A stretch of DNA of 46,469 bases from positions 1 through 46,469 of the forward strand of contig JAAFIY010000015.1 of NCBI GenBank assembly GCA_013297985.1. Reading direction: 5' to 3'. Below, one piece after another: positions 9,450 to 19,422 of the stretch. The notes under the pieces were generated by a model that was given only the letters and a program-made list of their open reading frames with translations, had not been told where the DNA came from and searched no databases. Position 1 is the stretch's first letter; each line of letters opens with the position of its first letter. The DNA is from Comamonadaceae bacterium (GTDB lineage: Bacteria; Pseudomonadota; Gammaproteobacteria; Burkholderiales; Burkholderiaceae_C). A program made the position numbers and the translations under genes.

Positions 9450-10916
9450 ATGTTGCTGACCTTCATCGCCATTTACCTGCTGGCGTCCATCGGCATTGGC
9501 CTGTGGGCCGCCAAGCGCGTTCACAACACGGCCGACTACGCAGTGGCGGGCCGCAATCTGGCGCTGCCGGTGGTGATTGCCACCACCTTTGCCACTTGGT
9601 TCGGCTCTGAAACGGTGCTGGGTGTCAGCGCCAAGTTTGTGCAAGGCGGCTTTAACGCGGTGGTGGAAGACCCGGTGGGCTCTTCGATTTGTTTGATCTT
9701 GGTGGGCTTGTTCTTCGCCTACAAGCTGTACCAAAAGAACCTGATCACCATCGGCGACTACTACCGCCAGCGCTATGGCCGTGGGGTTGAGATGTTCTGT
9801 ACGGTGGTGATCATCATCAGCTACCTGGGCTGGGTGGCCGCACAAATTACCGCGCTGGGCTTGGTGTTTAACCTGCTCACCCAAGGCGCCATCAGCTTGC
9901 CCATCGGTATGGTGATCGGCACGGTCATCGTGCTCACCTACACCTTGTTTGGCGGCATGTGGTCAGTGGCCATGACCGACTTTGTGCAGATGATCGTGAT
10001 CGTGATCGGCCTTTTGCTGATCGCCGTCTTCGCTGCCGAAATGGCTGGCGGCGCTGGCAGGGTGATTGAGTTTGCGTCCACAGAAGGCAAGTTTCAGTTC
10101 TTCCCGGCTGAGGTGAGCTTGCACGCGTGGCTGGCGTTTATTGCAGCGGGCATTACGCTGATGTTTGGCTCAATCCCCCAGCAAGACGTGTTTCAGCGGG
10201 TGATGTCGTCCAAGGACGCCAAGACCGCAGTGCGCGGGCCCATTTTGGGCGGCACCTTCTACTTCATCATCGCGCTGGTGCCGATGTTCATCGTGACTTC
10301 TGCGCTGCTGATCATGCCGGAGGTGACCACCACACTCCTGGCTGATGACCCGCAAAAAGTGCTGCCCACGCTGGTGATGGAAAAAATGCCTCTGGCGCTG
10401 CAGATTGCGTTTTTTGGGGCGCTGCTGTCGGCCATCATGTCCACGGCTTCAGCCACCTTGCTGGCGCCGTCCACCTCGTTTGTGCAAAACATCTTGCGCA
10501 ACATCAAACCCGGCATGAGCGACGCCGCCACCCTGAAGGCCATGCGCATCAGCGTGGTGGTGTTCACCGCCATGGTGCTGGCCTACGCCATCATCATGCA
10601 GGGCACGCCGATTTATGAGCTGGTGTCGGGTGCGTATCAGTTCCCGCTGGTGGGCGCCTTCATCCCCTTGGTGGCCGGGCTGTACTGGAGCCGGGCGACC
10701 ACGCAAGGCGCGGTCTGGTCGATTGTGGGCGGGCTGACGGTGTGGCTGGCCTTTATCTTTGTGCCTTATGGTGAAGGCGTGCTGAATGACCTGTTCCCGC
10801 AGCAGTTGGCGGGCCTGTTGGCCGCGGCCTTGGGCATGGTGGCTGGTTCTTTGCTGCCGCAGTGGATTGGCAACACCAAGGGCCACGTGCACCACTACCA
10901 GGGCTCGGCTGCCTGA
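9450..10916 (+). CDS. Sodium:solute symporter family transporter
   Basis: A 488-aa inner-membrane transporter of the SSS family (about 13 hydrophobic segments). The family signature region is visible near the N-terminus (AVAGRNLALPVVIATTFATWFGSETVLG) together with the TM5-TM6 segment ending LTYTLFGGMWSVAMTDFVQ. The substrate is not predictable. ATG at 9450 is chosen because CAGGAG sits at 9436-9441; an upstream in-frame ATG at 9369 would add an unlikely hydrophilic leader. The 213 bp upstream of it contains no recognisable gene or clear promoter. Confidence 0.9.
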   Translation: MLLTFIAIYLLASIGIGLWAAKRVHNTADYAVAGRNLALPVVIATTFATWFGSETVLGVSAKFVQGGFNAVVEDPVGSSICLILVGLFFAYKLYQKNLITIGDYYRQRYGRGVEMFCTVVIIISYLGWVAAQITALGLVFNLLTQGAISLPIGMVIGTVIVLTYTLFGGMWSVAMTDFVQMIVIVIGLLLIAVFAAEMAGGAGRVIEFASTEGKFQFFPAEVSLHAWLAFIAAGITLMFGSIPQQDVFQRVMSSKDAKTAVRGPILGGTFYFIIALVPMFIVTSALLIMPEVTTTLLADDPQKVLPTLVMEKMPLALQIAFFGALLSAIMSTASATLLAPSTSFVQNILRNIKPGMSDAATLKAMRISVVVFTAMVLAYAIIMQGTPIYELVSGAYQFPLVGAFIPLVAGLYWSRATTQGAVWSIVGGLTVWLAFIFVPYGEGVLNDLFPQQLAGLLAAALGMVAGSLLPQWIGNTKGHVHHYQGSAA

Positions 10917-10922
10917 GACTCC

Positions 10923-10938
10923 GGGCGGGCCGGGCGGG
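10923..10938 (+). other. Possible G-quadruplex motif after the symporter
   Basis: Four GGG tracts with loops of 1-2 nt (GGGCGGGCCGGGCGGG) lie just after the symporter stop codon and about 25 bp before the TATAAT of the next operon. Such tracts can form G-quadruplexes on the coding strand; no function is shown. Confidence 0.5.
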
Positions 10939-10963
10939 CCAGCGGTTTTTCACTCGCGCGGCC

Positions 10964-10969
10964 TATAAT
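10964..10969 (+). promoter_or_regulatory. Candidate -10 box for the fmdB-DUF502-aspS operon
   Basis: A perfect TATAAT with no convincing -35 at 17 nt. Transcripts starting near 10976 would have a leader of about 100 nt that begins with a potential stem-loop (10980-11010, arms GCCCAA and TTGGGC extended by further imperfect pairs). Confidence 0.5.
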
Positions 10970-11079
10970 CGAGGGCTTTGCCCAATAGCACCCCACGGCG
11001 CTGTTGGGCGCCCGTGGCGCGGGCCAACTCGCGCCGATTTGTTTCGCAGGTGGCAGCCTGCATCCTGGCTTTGCACACC

Positions 11080-11478
11080 ATGCCGATCTACGCGTATCGA
11101 TGCGCAGCGTGCGGTCACGACCACGAAGCGCTGCAAAAAATCTCTGACGCGCCGCTCACCATTTGCCCGGCCTGCGGAGTTGCGGCTTTGCAAAAACAAG
11201 TGACCGCCGCTGGCTTTCAGCTCAAGGGCTCGGGCTGGTACGTCACCGATTTCCGAAACAACGGCGGCGCTGCCGCCAAAGCGGCCGACAAAGCCGACAA
11301 AGCCGATAAGGGCGATAAGGCCGACGGCGCCGCTCCCGCAACGGACAGCAAACCCAGCGCGGGTGACAGTGGCGCATCGGCCGCCAGCCCTTCGACATCG
11401 GCTGGGGCCGCGGCGCCCACTGCAGCACCTTCGCCTGCGCCCGCAGCAGCCGCGCCCACACCCCCTTCTGCCGCGTGA
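11080..11478 (+). CDS. FmdB-family zinc-ribbon protein
   Basis: A 132-aa protein with an N-terminal CxxC...CxxC zinc ribbon (C8, C11, C29, C32), the classic FmdB/putative regulatory domain beginning MPIYAYRC. It includes the usual KGSGWYVTDF segment, followed by a low-complexity tail of about 65 residues: first a charged AADKADKADKGDKADG repeat, then Ala/Pro/Ser-rich sequence. Family members are small proteins of unclear role, sometimes linked to transcriptional control. It opens the conserved block fmdB / DUF502 / aspS / nudB. The tail is probably disordered. Confidence 0.92.
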   Translation: MPIYAYRCAACGHDHEALQKISDAPLTICPACGVAALQKQVTAAGFQLKGSGWYVTDFRNNGGAAAKAADKADKADKGDKADGAAPATDSKPSAGDSGASAASPSTSAGAAAPTAAPSPAPAAAAPTPPSAA

Positions 11479-11487
11479 CGCACTGAT

Positions 11488-12186
11488 ATGGCACCTTCGC
11501 TGATGGCGCGCCTGCGCACTTGGGTGCTCAGCGGCTTGCTGGTGCTGGTGCCGCTTGGCATCACGCTGTGGGTGCTGGACTGGGCGGTCAGCCTGCTGGA
11601 CCAAACCCTGCTGATCCTGCCCAAAACGTGGCAGCCCGATCGCCTGTTGGGCATTCACATCCCCGGCCTGGGGGTACTGCTGGCGCTGGCGATTTTGCTC
11701 ATTGTGGGTGCGGCGGCCAGTAACTTTGTGGGTCGTCGCTTGGTTGAGGGCTGGAACCAACTCTTGCACCGCATTCCGGTGGTGCGCTCGATTTACTCGG
11801 GCGTTAAACAGGTGTCGGACACCTTGTTTTCTGAAAAGGGCAATGCCTTTCGCACCGCCGTATTGGTGCAGTGGCCGCGCCCGGGCATGTGGACGATTGC
11901 GTTTGTGACGGGTGTGCCCGGTGGCGACGCTGGTTACCACTTGGGGGCCGACTACCTCACCGTCTATGTGCCCACCACGCCCAACCCCACCAGCGGCTTT
12001 TTTGTGATGCTGCCGCGCGACGAGTGTGTCGAGCTGAACATGAGCGTGGACGAAGCGCTGAAGTACATCGTGTCGATGGGCGTGGTAGCGCCGCCCTTGC
12101 CTGCAGGCACGCCTGAGGGCAACGCGCCGTCGGCGCAAATGCAGCGCCTGCTAGACGCGCAACGCCAGCGGCAGCACAGCGCATAG
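11488..12186 (+). CDS. DUF502 inner-membrane protein
   Basis: A 232-aa membrane protein with two N-terminal membrane spans ([21 protein letters not shown] and [22 protein letters not shown]) and a cytoplasmic DUF502 domain with the family segments [27 protein letters not shown], and [20 protein letters not shown]. Function unknown; plant relatives (COV family) affect vascular patterning and bacterial ones are uncharacterised. It starts 9 nt after the fmdB-like stop. An internal ATG at 11503 is an alternative start. Confidence 0.9.
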   Translation: MAPSLMARLRTWVLSGLLVLVPLGITLWVLDWAVSLLDQTLLILPKTWQPDRLLGIHIPGLGVLLALAILLIVGAAASNFVGRRLVEGWNQLLHRIPVVRSIYSGVKQVSDTLFSEKGNAFRTAVLVQWPRPGMWTIAFVTGVPGGDAGYHLGADYLTVYVPTTPNPTSGFFVMLPRDECVELNMSVDEALKYIVSMGVVAPPLPAGTPEGNAPSAQMQRLLDAQRQRQHSA

Positions 12187-12254
12187 GCCCACTGGCGGCC
12201 TCGGCTCGCACCCGCCGCTTTTCTCTTGAGTTTGTTTGCAGAAGGTTGTTGAAC

Positions 12255-14048
<1,794 letters not shown>

Positions 14049-14068
14049 AGCCTTCCAACAAGGCGTTT

Positions 14069-14122
14069 GCTACAAAATAAGTAGCTGCTTGCACTCTAAA
14101 ATAGGGCGCTGCAGGCCGTTTG
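14069..14122 (+). repeat. Dispersed palindromic repeat, copy 3 (between aspS and nudB)
   Basis: Head GCTACAAAATAAGTAGC (17 nt), then ATAGGGCG and CAGGCCGTTTG. It ends 1-2 nt before the nudB start codon, so it forms nearly the whole nudB leader (aspS stop at 14048). Confidence 0.85.
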
Positions 14123-14123
14123 A

Positions 14124-14657
14124 ATGCAACACCCAGCTCCGCCCAAACCGCCCAAGCTTCCCTGGTCGGTGCTGGTAGTGGTGCATACGCCGTGTCAGCA
14201 GGTGCTGCTGATTCGCCGGGCTGATGTCATGACCTCGCCCCGCCCGCCCAGCGCCGCGCAATTGGCGGGCTTGGCCGCACACCAACTGCCTGCTGGCTAT
14301 TGGCAGTCAGTCACTGGCAGTGTGGATTCACTGGACGAAGCCTTTGCCGACACCGCCCACCGCGAGGTGCGGGAAGAAACTGGCATCGACAGCCGAGCGC
14401 CCGGCCACTCGCTGACCGATTGGCGCATCGAGCAGCACTACGACATCTACCCCAGCCACCGCCATCGCTACCCCGCAGGCATCACCCGCAACGCCGAACA
14501 TGTGTTTGGCCTGCAAGTGCCCCGCCACGTGCCGGTGCGGCTTAGCCCGCGTGAGCACACGCATCACATCTGGCTGCCCGCGCATGAGGCCACGCAATGG
14601 TGCGGATCGGCATCGAATGCCTTGGCCATTGACTGGCTGATACGCAGCTGGAGATAG
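14124..14657 (+). CDS. nudB: Dihydroneopterin triphosphate diphosphatase NudB
   Basis: A 177-aa Nudix hydrolase that removes pyrophosphate from dihydroneopterin triphosphate in folate synthesis, the step after FolE (folE is at about 36.3 kb). The Nudix box is GSVDSLDEAFADTAHREVREETGI-like, with REVREETG intact; the spacing between the first Gly and the first conserved Glu is one residue longer than the textbook box. WQSVTGS and the late EHTHHIWLPAHEA segment fit the NudB subfamily. Repeat copies 3 and 4 flank it on both sides. Confidence 0.9.
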   Translation: MQHPAPPKPPKLPWSVLVVVHTPCQQVLLIRRADVMTSPRPPSAAQLAGLAAHQLPAGYWQSVTGSVDSLDEAFADTAHREVREETGIDSRAPGHSLTDWRIEQHYDIYPSHRHRYPAGITRNAEHVFGLQVPRHVPVRLSPREHTHHIWLPAHEATQWCGSASNALAIDWLIRSWR

Positions 14658-14680
14658 GAAATCCAGCAGGCTCGGAGGTT

Positions 14681-14742
14681 GCTACATGTTTTGTAGCATT
14701 ATACGCCCTATTTCAGGGCGCTTCAGGCCAATCTGGCTTAAG
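14681..14742 (+). repeat. Dispersed palindromic repeat, copy 4 (after nudB)
   Basis: Head GCTACATGTTTTGTAGC (perfect 6-bp arms), then the second hairpin CGCCCTATTTCAGGGCG, CAGGCC and CTGGCTTAAG. The most complete copy; both hairpins are intact. It sits between the convergent ends of nudB and the DUF1566 gene and could act as a transcript end. Confidence 0.88.
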
Positions 14743-14757
14743 GTTGCGATCGCTCGT

Positions 14758-17700
14758 TCAACGCAAGCCAAACCCCTGCGCCCACTTGGGCGTGCTGCCA
14801 TCGGCTTCGGTCAGCGGTAAGTACAGCGTACCCCCACTGATCCACCACGGTCGGCCTGCTTGCGCTGTTGGCATCGCGATGACCTGGGCTTGCGGGGCCA
14901 GCGTGTAGCGCAGGCCGTTCAGCGTGACTTGCAGCGCTGCATTGGCTTGCGTGGCGATGGCCGCTTGGGCATCGCTTGCTTTGAGCAGATTCAGCAAGGC
15001 CTGGGTGTCTGCTGCTGCGCCGTTCAAACGCTGGCTGCGCCCACTCTGGGCGGTGTGGGTGATGCCATTGGTGTCTTGGACGACGCCCGCTGGGGTGGTG
15101 GCTGTGGGCGCCCACCAATCGGGTCTGACGACGAGGGGTGCCGCATTGGCGGTGAGTTGAATGCGCAAGATACCGTTGGCCTGCAGCGTCACTTTGCCAC
15201 CGGCTTGGGTGATGCGGTTCGTCAAATCACCCAGGTCATTGGGCGCTGGGGCCAGCCGCAGGCCTAGGCCGTCTTGTTGGATGAGAGCGGTGCCGTCCAC
15301 GTCCAGGCTGGCGCTTGCACTGCCGGGGCTGACGGTGATCACGCCCAGGGGCCAGGCCACCAGATCAATGCTGGCGTTGTCGGTATTGACAAAGCGCAGC
15401 ACGCCGCTGACGAAGTCAGTGCCTCGGTAGCGCAGCGCCGATTGCACTTCGGGCGGCAGGCCGGCAATCAGGGTGTTCAGGACTGCGGTGGTGCTGCCGG
15501 GGGCGGGTTTGTCTACTCGGCTGACCCAGGCTTGGGTGTTGAGGTCTGCGGTGCCAAAGAAGCGGTTGACGAGGGCTTGGGGGTCACCGGAGAGTTCGCC
15601 TTTGCCGTCGATGCTGCCTAGGCGCACCCGGGCAAGGCGGCCGTCGGAATCAAATTCAGCCAGTTGGCCGGGGCGCAGGGTGCCGCTGGTGGAGGGGCTA
15701 GCCCGGCCGAGCGTGCTGGGGCCGAAGCTGAGTGCGCAGCCGCTGGGGCCAGTGACCGCCAGGGTGCGGCTGCCTGCGGTGGTGGTGACCACTTGCAGCT
15801 GGGGCGCGCCGGGGCAGGTGTTGCCTGCGCTGCTCAGCAGTGTGCCGCCCACCAGCAGTTGGGGGCCCTGCACGGTGCTGCCGCTGATGGCCACGCTGCC
15901 GCCGCGCACTTCAATCACGGGCACAAGGGTGTTGCCAATGAGGAGGTTGATCACGCTTAGGGTGGCGTCGAGGCTGGTGGCTCTGATTTGCACCACCACG
16001 CCACTGGGAAACTGTAGGGTTATGGGTGCACCGTTTGGGGTGGGCGGTGGCAGGGTGATCACCGTGGGCGGGCCGCTGGCACCACCAGCGGGCGGGGCGA
16101 TGATGAGCGTCGTGCCAGGGCTTGGACTGACCGAGCCGCCCGCGCTGGGCACACTAAGAGCAACAGGCACAGAGTTGTCTACAAAGCTCGCTGCGACCGT
16201 GCAATCGGCTGTGATCGCGGCGGTAGTGAAGGTGGTGCCCGTCAGCGTGCCGCCGCAACCCGACACGTTGGCGTCCAGACCGACGTTGGGCGTGACTGTG
16301 AAGGCTCGAGTGGCGTTAAACGCCACCACTTGGGGCGTGCTGGGGCTGATGCTGCCGTTGGCCCCAGCACTGGGCGTGACGGTATAGCCCCGGCTGGCAG
16401 TGCAGGTGCCAGAAGCCATGCCGGTATTGAGTCCGTTGCAAGTCCAACTGAAATCGGCTGCGCTGGTGCTCACGCCGGTGGCCACACCCGCCGCGCACAG
16501 GTCGGCGCTGGGTGCAGCCAGGCGCAGGGCCGCGCTGCTTGCGCTGCCGCACTGCCCAAACACGGGCGCGCCAGTGGTGCTTTCAAAACTGGCCGTGATA
16601 CCGCCAATCGTCAGCGTTGTGGTGGTCAAGCTGCTGCCTGCGGCGCTGCTGGTGTGGCGCACCGTGACCGTGTCACCCGCCACTACGGTGCCAGGGGTGT
16701 TGGTGAAGTTACCGCCGTTGACCTTGTACTCACCCCCGGTGATGCTGATGGCACTGGGGCCAGCGATGCCCATCACGGAGAAGGCGGCAGACATGACCAC
16801 GGTGCCAGTAGCCACGCCCGTGAGCGGTGTGAAGCCAAAGGGCTCAGGTGCGCTGTCGTAGAACGTGGCGGACACGGTGCAATCCGTCGTCACCGCGTTG
16901 GTGCTGTATTCGCCGCTGTTCAGGCTGCCGCCACAGCTGCCCGCCACGCTTGCGCTAAAGCCGCTGTCAGGCGTGACTGTGAAGGCTCGGGTGGCGTTAA
17001 ACGCCACCACTTGGGGCGTGCTGGGGCTGATGCTGCCGTTGGCCCCAGCACTGGGCGTGACGGTATAGCCCCGGCTGGCAGTGCAGGTGCCAGAAGCCAT
17101 GCCGGTATTGAGTCCGTTGCAAGTCCAACTGAAATCGGCTGCGCTGGTGCTCACGCCGGTGGCCACACCCGCCGCGCACAGGTCGGCGCTGGGTGCAGCC
17201 AGGCGCAGGGCCGCGCTGCTTGCGCTGCCGCACTGCCCAAACACGGGCGCGCCAGTGGTGCTTTCAAAACTGGCCGTGATACCGCCAATCGTCAGCGTTG
17301 TGGTGGTCAAGCTGCTGCCTGCGGCGCTGCTGGTGTGGCGCACCGTGACCGTGTCACCCGCCACTACGGTGCCAGGGGTGTTGGTGAAGTTACCGCCGTT
17401 GACCTTGTACTCACCCCCGGTGATGCTGATGGCACTGGGGCCAGCGATGCCCATCACGGAGAAGGCGGCAGACATGACCACGGTGCCAGTAGCCACGCCC
17501 GTGAGCGGTGTGAAGCCAAAGGGCTCAGGTGCGCTGTCGTAGAACGTGGCGGACACGGTGCAATCCGTCGTCACCGCGTTGGTGCTGTATTCGCCGCTGT
17601 TCAGGCTGCCGCCACAGCTGCCCGCCACGCTTGCGCTAAAGCCGCTGTCAGGCGTGACTGTGAAGGCTCGAGTGGCGTTAAACGCCACCACTTGGGGCGT

Positions 17701-18555
17701 GCCGGGGCTGATGCTGCCGTTGGCCCCAGCACTGGGCGTGACGGTGTAGCCGCGCGTGGCGCTGCAGCTGTTTGCAGCCCCACCATTGAAGCCATCGCAG
17801 GTCCAAGTGAAATTGGCGGCGCTGGTGGTGACGCCGGAGGGCGTACCTGGCAAGCACAGACCGGCGCTTGGCGCTGTAACTACGGGGTTCGTGCTGTGGG
17901 CGCTACCGCACACGCCCGCCACCGGCAGCCAGGTGTCAAAAGATGCATGCGCTTGTCCACCGCGCACGAGCCGAACCGCACTACGCTGACTAACCGAACT
18001 GCGGTCCTTCGAGCCCTGAAAGAACGTGCCATCGTCGAACGAAATACGCCAAGCTGCATTTGGGTTAGGGGTGGTCGTGGAGGACCAGACGCTTGGGCTC
18101 ATAGGCGTGTTGGGGAAAGCCGTCGTGTCGATGGCGGGGTAAGCGGCGTTGATGTTCACCAGGCTTTCAATCTCATTCACATTGGGCAGCCGCCAGTCAC
18201 TGAAGCCCAAGTGGTTGGCTCGGTTGCGCTGCGTGACTTCGATCAGGGCGTCCACCCAGCTAAGACGTACGAGGCTGCCTGTACAAGTGGGGCCAGTACG
18301 GCCAAGCACGCAGCGATCCCAGGTCAAGCCGGTAGCGGCGTCGGTCACGGTGCCGTTGTCATGCACGGTGTAGGGCTGCGCCCACACGGTGGTGGTGGCG
18401 CCCAGGGCGGCCAACACGGCAACTACAAACCGGTGGCAAAGCCGGTGGACAAAGGCAGCAATCAACGCCTTCAGCGCAAAGCCTTGCCGGTCAAACACAC
18501 AGGGGTGATTCGCATCTGTACGCGAGAGCGAAGGCAACGCGCCTAGAACCATCAT
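14758..18555 (-). CDS. Large exported DUF1566 protein with InlB-like repeats and an internal 681-bp tandem duplication
   Basis: About 1265 aa. Signal peptide (hydrophobic VVAVLAALGATTTVWA before QPYTVHD), then a DUF1566 (Lcl C-terminal-like) domain with LTWDRC, FSDWRLPNVNEIESLV and RLVRGG. Next come alternating Cys-containing and InlB_B-like modules (GYTVTPSAGANGSISP ... TDCTVSATF). A 227-residue block is present twice almost unchanged, with the start of a third. The last 450 residues are not recognised. Probably secreted or surface-exposed; adhesion is possible but unproven. The start is uncertain: ATG at 18555 overlaps the upstream stop by 4 nt (ATGA), yet the signal peptide would fit a start further in. 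Confidence 0.82.
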   Translation of the reverse strand: MMVLGALPSLSRTDANHPCVFDRQGFALKALIAAFVHRLCHRFVVAVLAALGATTTVWAQPYTVHDNGTVTDAATGLTWDRCVLGRTGPTCTGSLVRLSWVDALIEVTQRNRANHLGFSDWRLPNVNEIESLVNINAAYPAIDTTAFPNTPMSPSVWSSTTTPNPNAAWRISFDDGTFFQGSKDRSSVSQRSAVRLVRGGQAHASFDTWLPVAGVCGSAHSTNPVVTAPSAGLCLPGTPSGVTTSAANFTWTCDGFNGGAANSCSATRGYTVTPSAGANGSISPGTPQVVAFNATRAFTVTPDSGFSASVAGSCGGSLNSGEYSTNAVTTDCTVSATFYDSAPEPFGFTPLTGVATGTVVMSAAFSVMGIAGPSAISITGGEYKVNGGNFTNTPGTVVAGDTVTVRHTSSAAGSSLTTTTLTIGGITASFESTTGAPVFGQCGSASSAALRLAAPSADLCAAGVATGVSTSAADFSWTCNGLNTGMASGTCTASRGYTVTPSAGANGSISPSTPQVVAFNATRAFTVTPDSGFSASVAGSCGGSLNSGEYSTNAVTTDCTVSATFYDSAPEPFGFTPLTGVATGTVVMSAAFSVMGIAGPSAISITGGEYKVNGGNFTNTPGTVVAGDTVTVRHTSSAAGSSLTTTTLTIGGITASFESTTGAPVFGQCGSASSAALRLAAPSADLCAAGVATGVSTSAADFSWTCNGLNTGMASGTCTASRGYTVTPSAGANGSISPSTPQVVAFNATRAFTVTPNVGLDANVSGCGGTLTGTTFTTAAITADCTVAASFVDNSVPVALSVPSAGGSVSPSPGTTLIIAPPAGGASGPPTVITLPPPTPNGAPITLQFPSGVVVQIRATSLDATLSVINLLIGNTLVPVIEVRGGSVAISGSTVQGPQLLVGGTLLSSAGNTCPGAPQLQVVTTTAGSRTLAVTGPSGCALSFGPSTLGRASPSTSGTLRPGQLAEFDSDGRLARVRLGSIDGKGELSGDPQALVNRFFGTADLNTQAWVSRVDKPAPGSTTAVLNTLIAGLPPEVQSALRYRGTDFVSGVLRFVNTDNASIDLVAWPLGVITVSPGSASASLDVDGTALIQQDGLGLRLAPAPNDLGDLTNRITQAGGKVTLQANGILRIQLTANAAPLVVRPDWWAPTATTPAGVVQDTNGITHTAQSGRSQRLNGAAADTQALLNLLKASDAQAAIATQANAALQVTLNGLRYTLAPQAQVIAMPTAQAGRPWWISGGTLYLPLTEADGSTPKWAQGFGLR
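16285..17750 (-). repeat. 681-bp near-perfect tandem repeat inside the DUF1566 gene
   Basis: Copies at about 16285-16965 and 16966-17646, with a partial third copy at 17647-17750 that then diverges. The period is exactly 681 bp (227 codons), so the frame is kept. By eye the two full copies differ at one position (A at 16309, G at 16990). Each copy encodes one InlB-like module, a linker and one Cys-rich module. Confidence 0.93.
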
Positions 18556-19277
18556 GGTCCACCTCGCACCAGCCGCACTCGGGCGGTTTCGTTCTTGCTT
18601 GCGGCCACAGGCACGCCAGTGTTGAAGTCGACGAACCACGCGAGGCTTTGACGTGGAGCGTAGGCGTCCGCCGACCAGTAACCCAGTATTTCGGTTGACG
18701 GGAAGTAGTTGGTATCAATGCGCGGTGCCGAGCCCGCGCCTTTGTGAACCAAGCCCCACAGCTCACGCCGCGTGGGCAGGCGCCAGTCGTTGTGGCCACA
18801 GCGCAAAGCAGTGTTGTCGCTGGCGTTGGCTGTGCCTGCATCGGCCCAGCTCATCCTGGCCTGGCTTTGCAGGCTCCAGGTGAGGCCGGTCACGTTGTCT
18901 TTGGTGCACGCCCAGTCGGTGGAAGGTGTGCCGCTGGGGCTGCTTCCGGTGTTGGGCGCCAAGCTGGTTGTGCAGCTTGAAGTGTTGACCACGATACCGT
19001 CAAACCGCACACAAGAAAGATCAAAACCCGCGGCGCCACCACCCAACTTGGCCATGCCCGCAGCATCGCGGCCGTACCGGCCATCTTGGTGAGGGACCAC
19101 ACCCAGGTTGCTCACCGTGGCTGAGTCACACGGAGCTATCCCGTTGTTCAGGTCAAAGCAAGCGGTTTGTCCGGTGTCATTCAGGGGTTGTGTCTGGGCT
19201 TGTGCTGGGGTAGCGCACCCCCATACAACAGCGCATAGGGCGCCTGCCCTAGCAATGCAAGGAAGCAAACATTTCAT
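18552..19277 (-). CDS. Exported DUF1566 domain protein
   Basis: A 241-aa protein with a signal peptide (MKCLLPCIARAGALCAVVWG, cleavage likely after TPAQA) and one DUF1566 domain: VTGLTWSLQ, HNDWRLPTRRELWGLV, IDTNYFPST, YWSAD and the closing RVRLVRGG. An even number of cysteines in the mature part suggests disulfides. DUF1566 occurs in secreted and surface proteins of unclear role. It overlaps the next, larger DUF1566 gene by 4 nt, so the two are almost certainly co-translated. ATG at 19277 is chosen because the signal peptide begins there; longer upstream frames have no such feature. Confidence 0.85.
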   Translation of the reverse strand: MKCLLPCIARAGALCAVVWGCATPAQAQTQPLNDTGQTACFDLNNGIAPCDSATVSNLGVVPHQDGRYGRDAAGMAKLGGGAAGFDLSCVRFDGIVVNTSSCTTSLAPNTGSSPSGTPSTDWACTKDNVTGLTWSLQSQARMSWADAGTANASDNTALRCGHNDWRLPTRRELWGLVHKGAGSAPRIDTNYFPSTEILGYWSADAYAPRQSLAWFVDFNTGVPVAASKNETARVRLVRGGP

Positions 19278-19357
19278 GGCGAACCGGAGTACTTTGCCGC
19301 TGGCGATGCTCGTCAAGCCCCACAACGCCAAGTGTGGGAGGTTGAAATTCGGGCGGC

Positions 19358-19387
19358 ATTGTACCCAGCGGGTCAAATGGCATCCAA
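19358..19387 (-). promoter_or_regulatory. Candidate sigma-70 promoter for the DUF1566 pair
   Basis: Read on the minus strand: -35 TTGGAT (19387-19382), 18-nt spacer, -10 TACAAT (19363-19358), about 80 bp before the start codon at 19277. It is in the 145-bp gap after the receiver-TPR gene, so the pair could be expressed separately from it. Confidence 0.45.
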
Positions 19388-19422
19388 ACGGTACATTTAG
19401 CCCCCATTGATGGCGGAGCTGG

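Noticed and set aside
16330-18546. A 738-codon open frame on the plus strand opposite the DUF1566 gene
   Set aside because: It runs antisense through the tandem repeat, has no signal peptide or domain, and is Ala/Gly/His/Arg-rich as expected from a shadow frame in GC-rich DNA. The minus-strand frame has clear domains.
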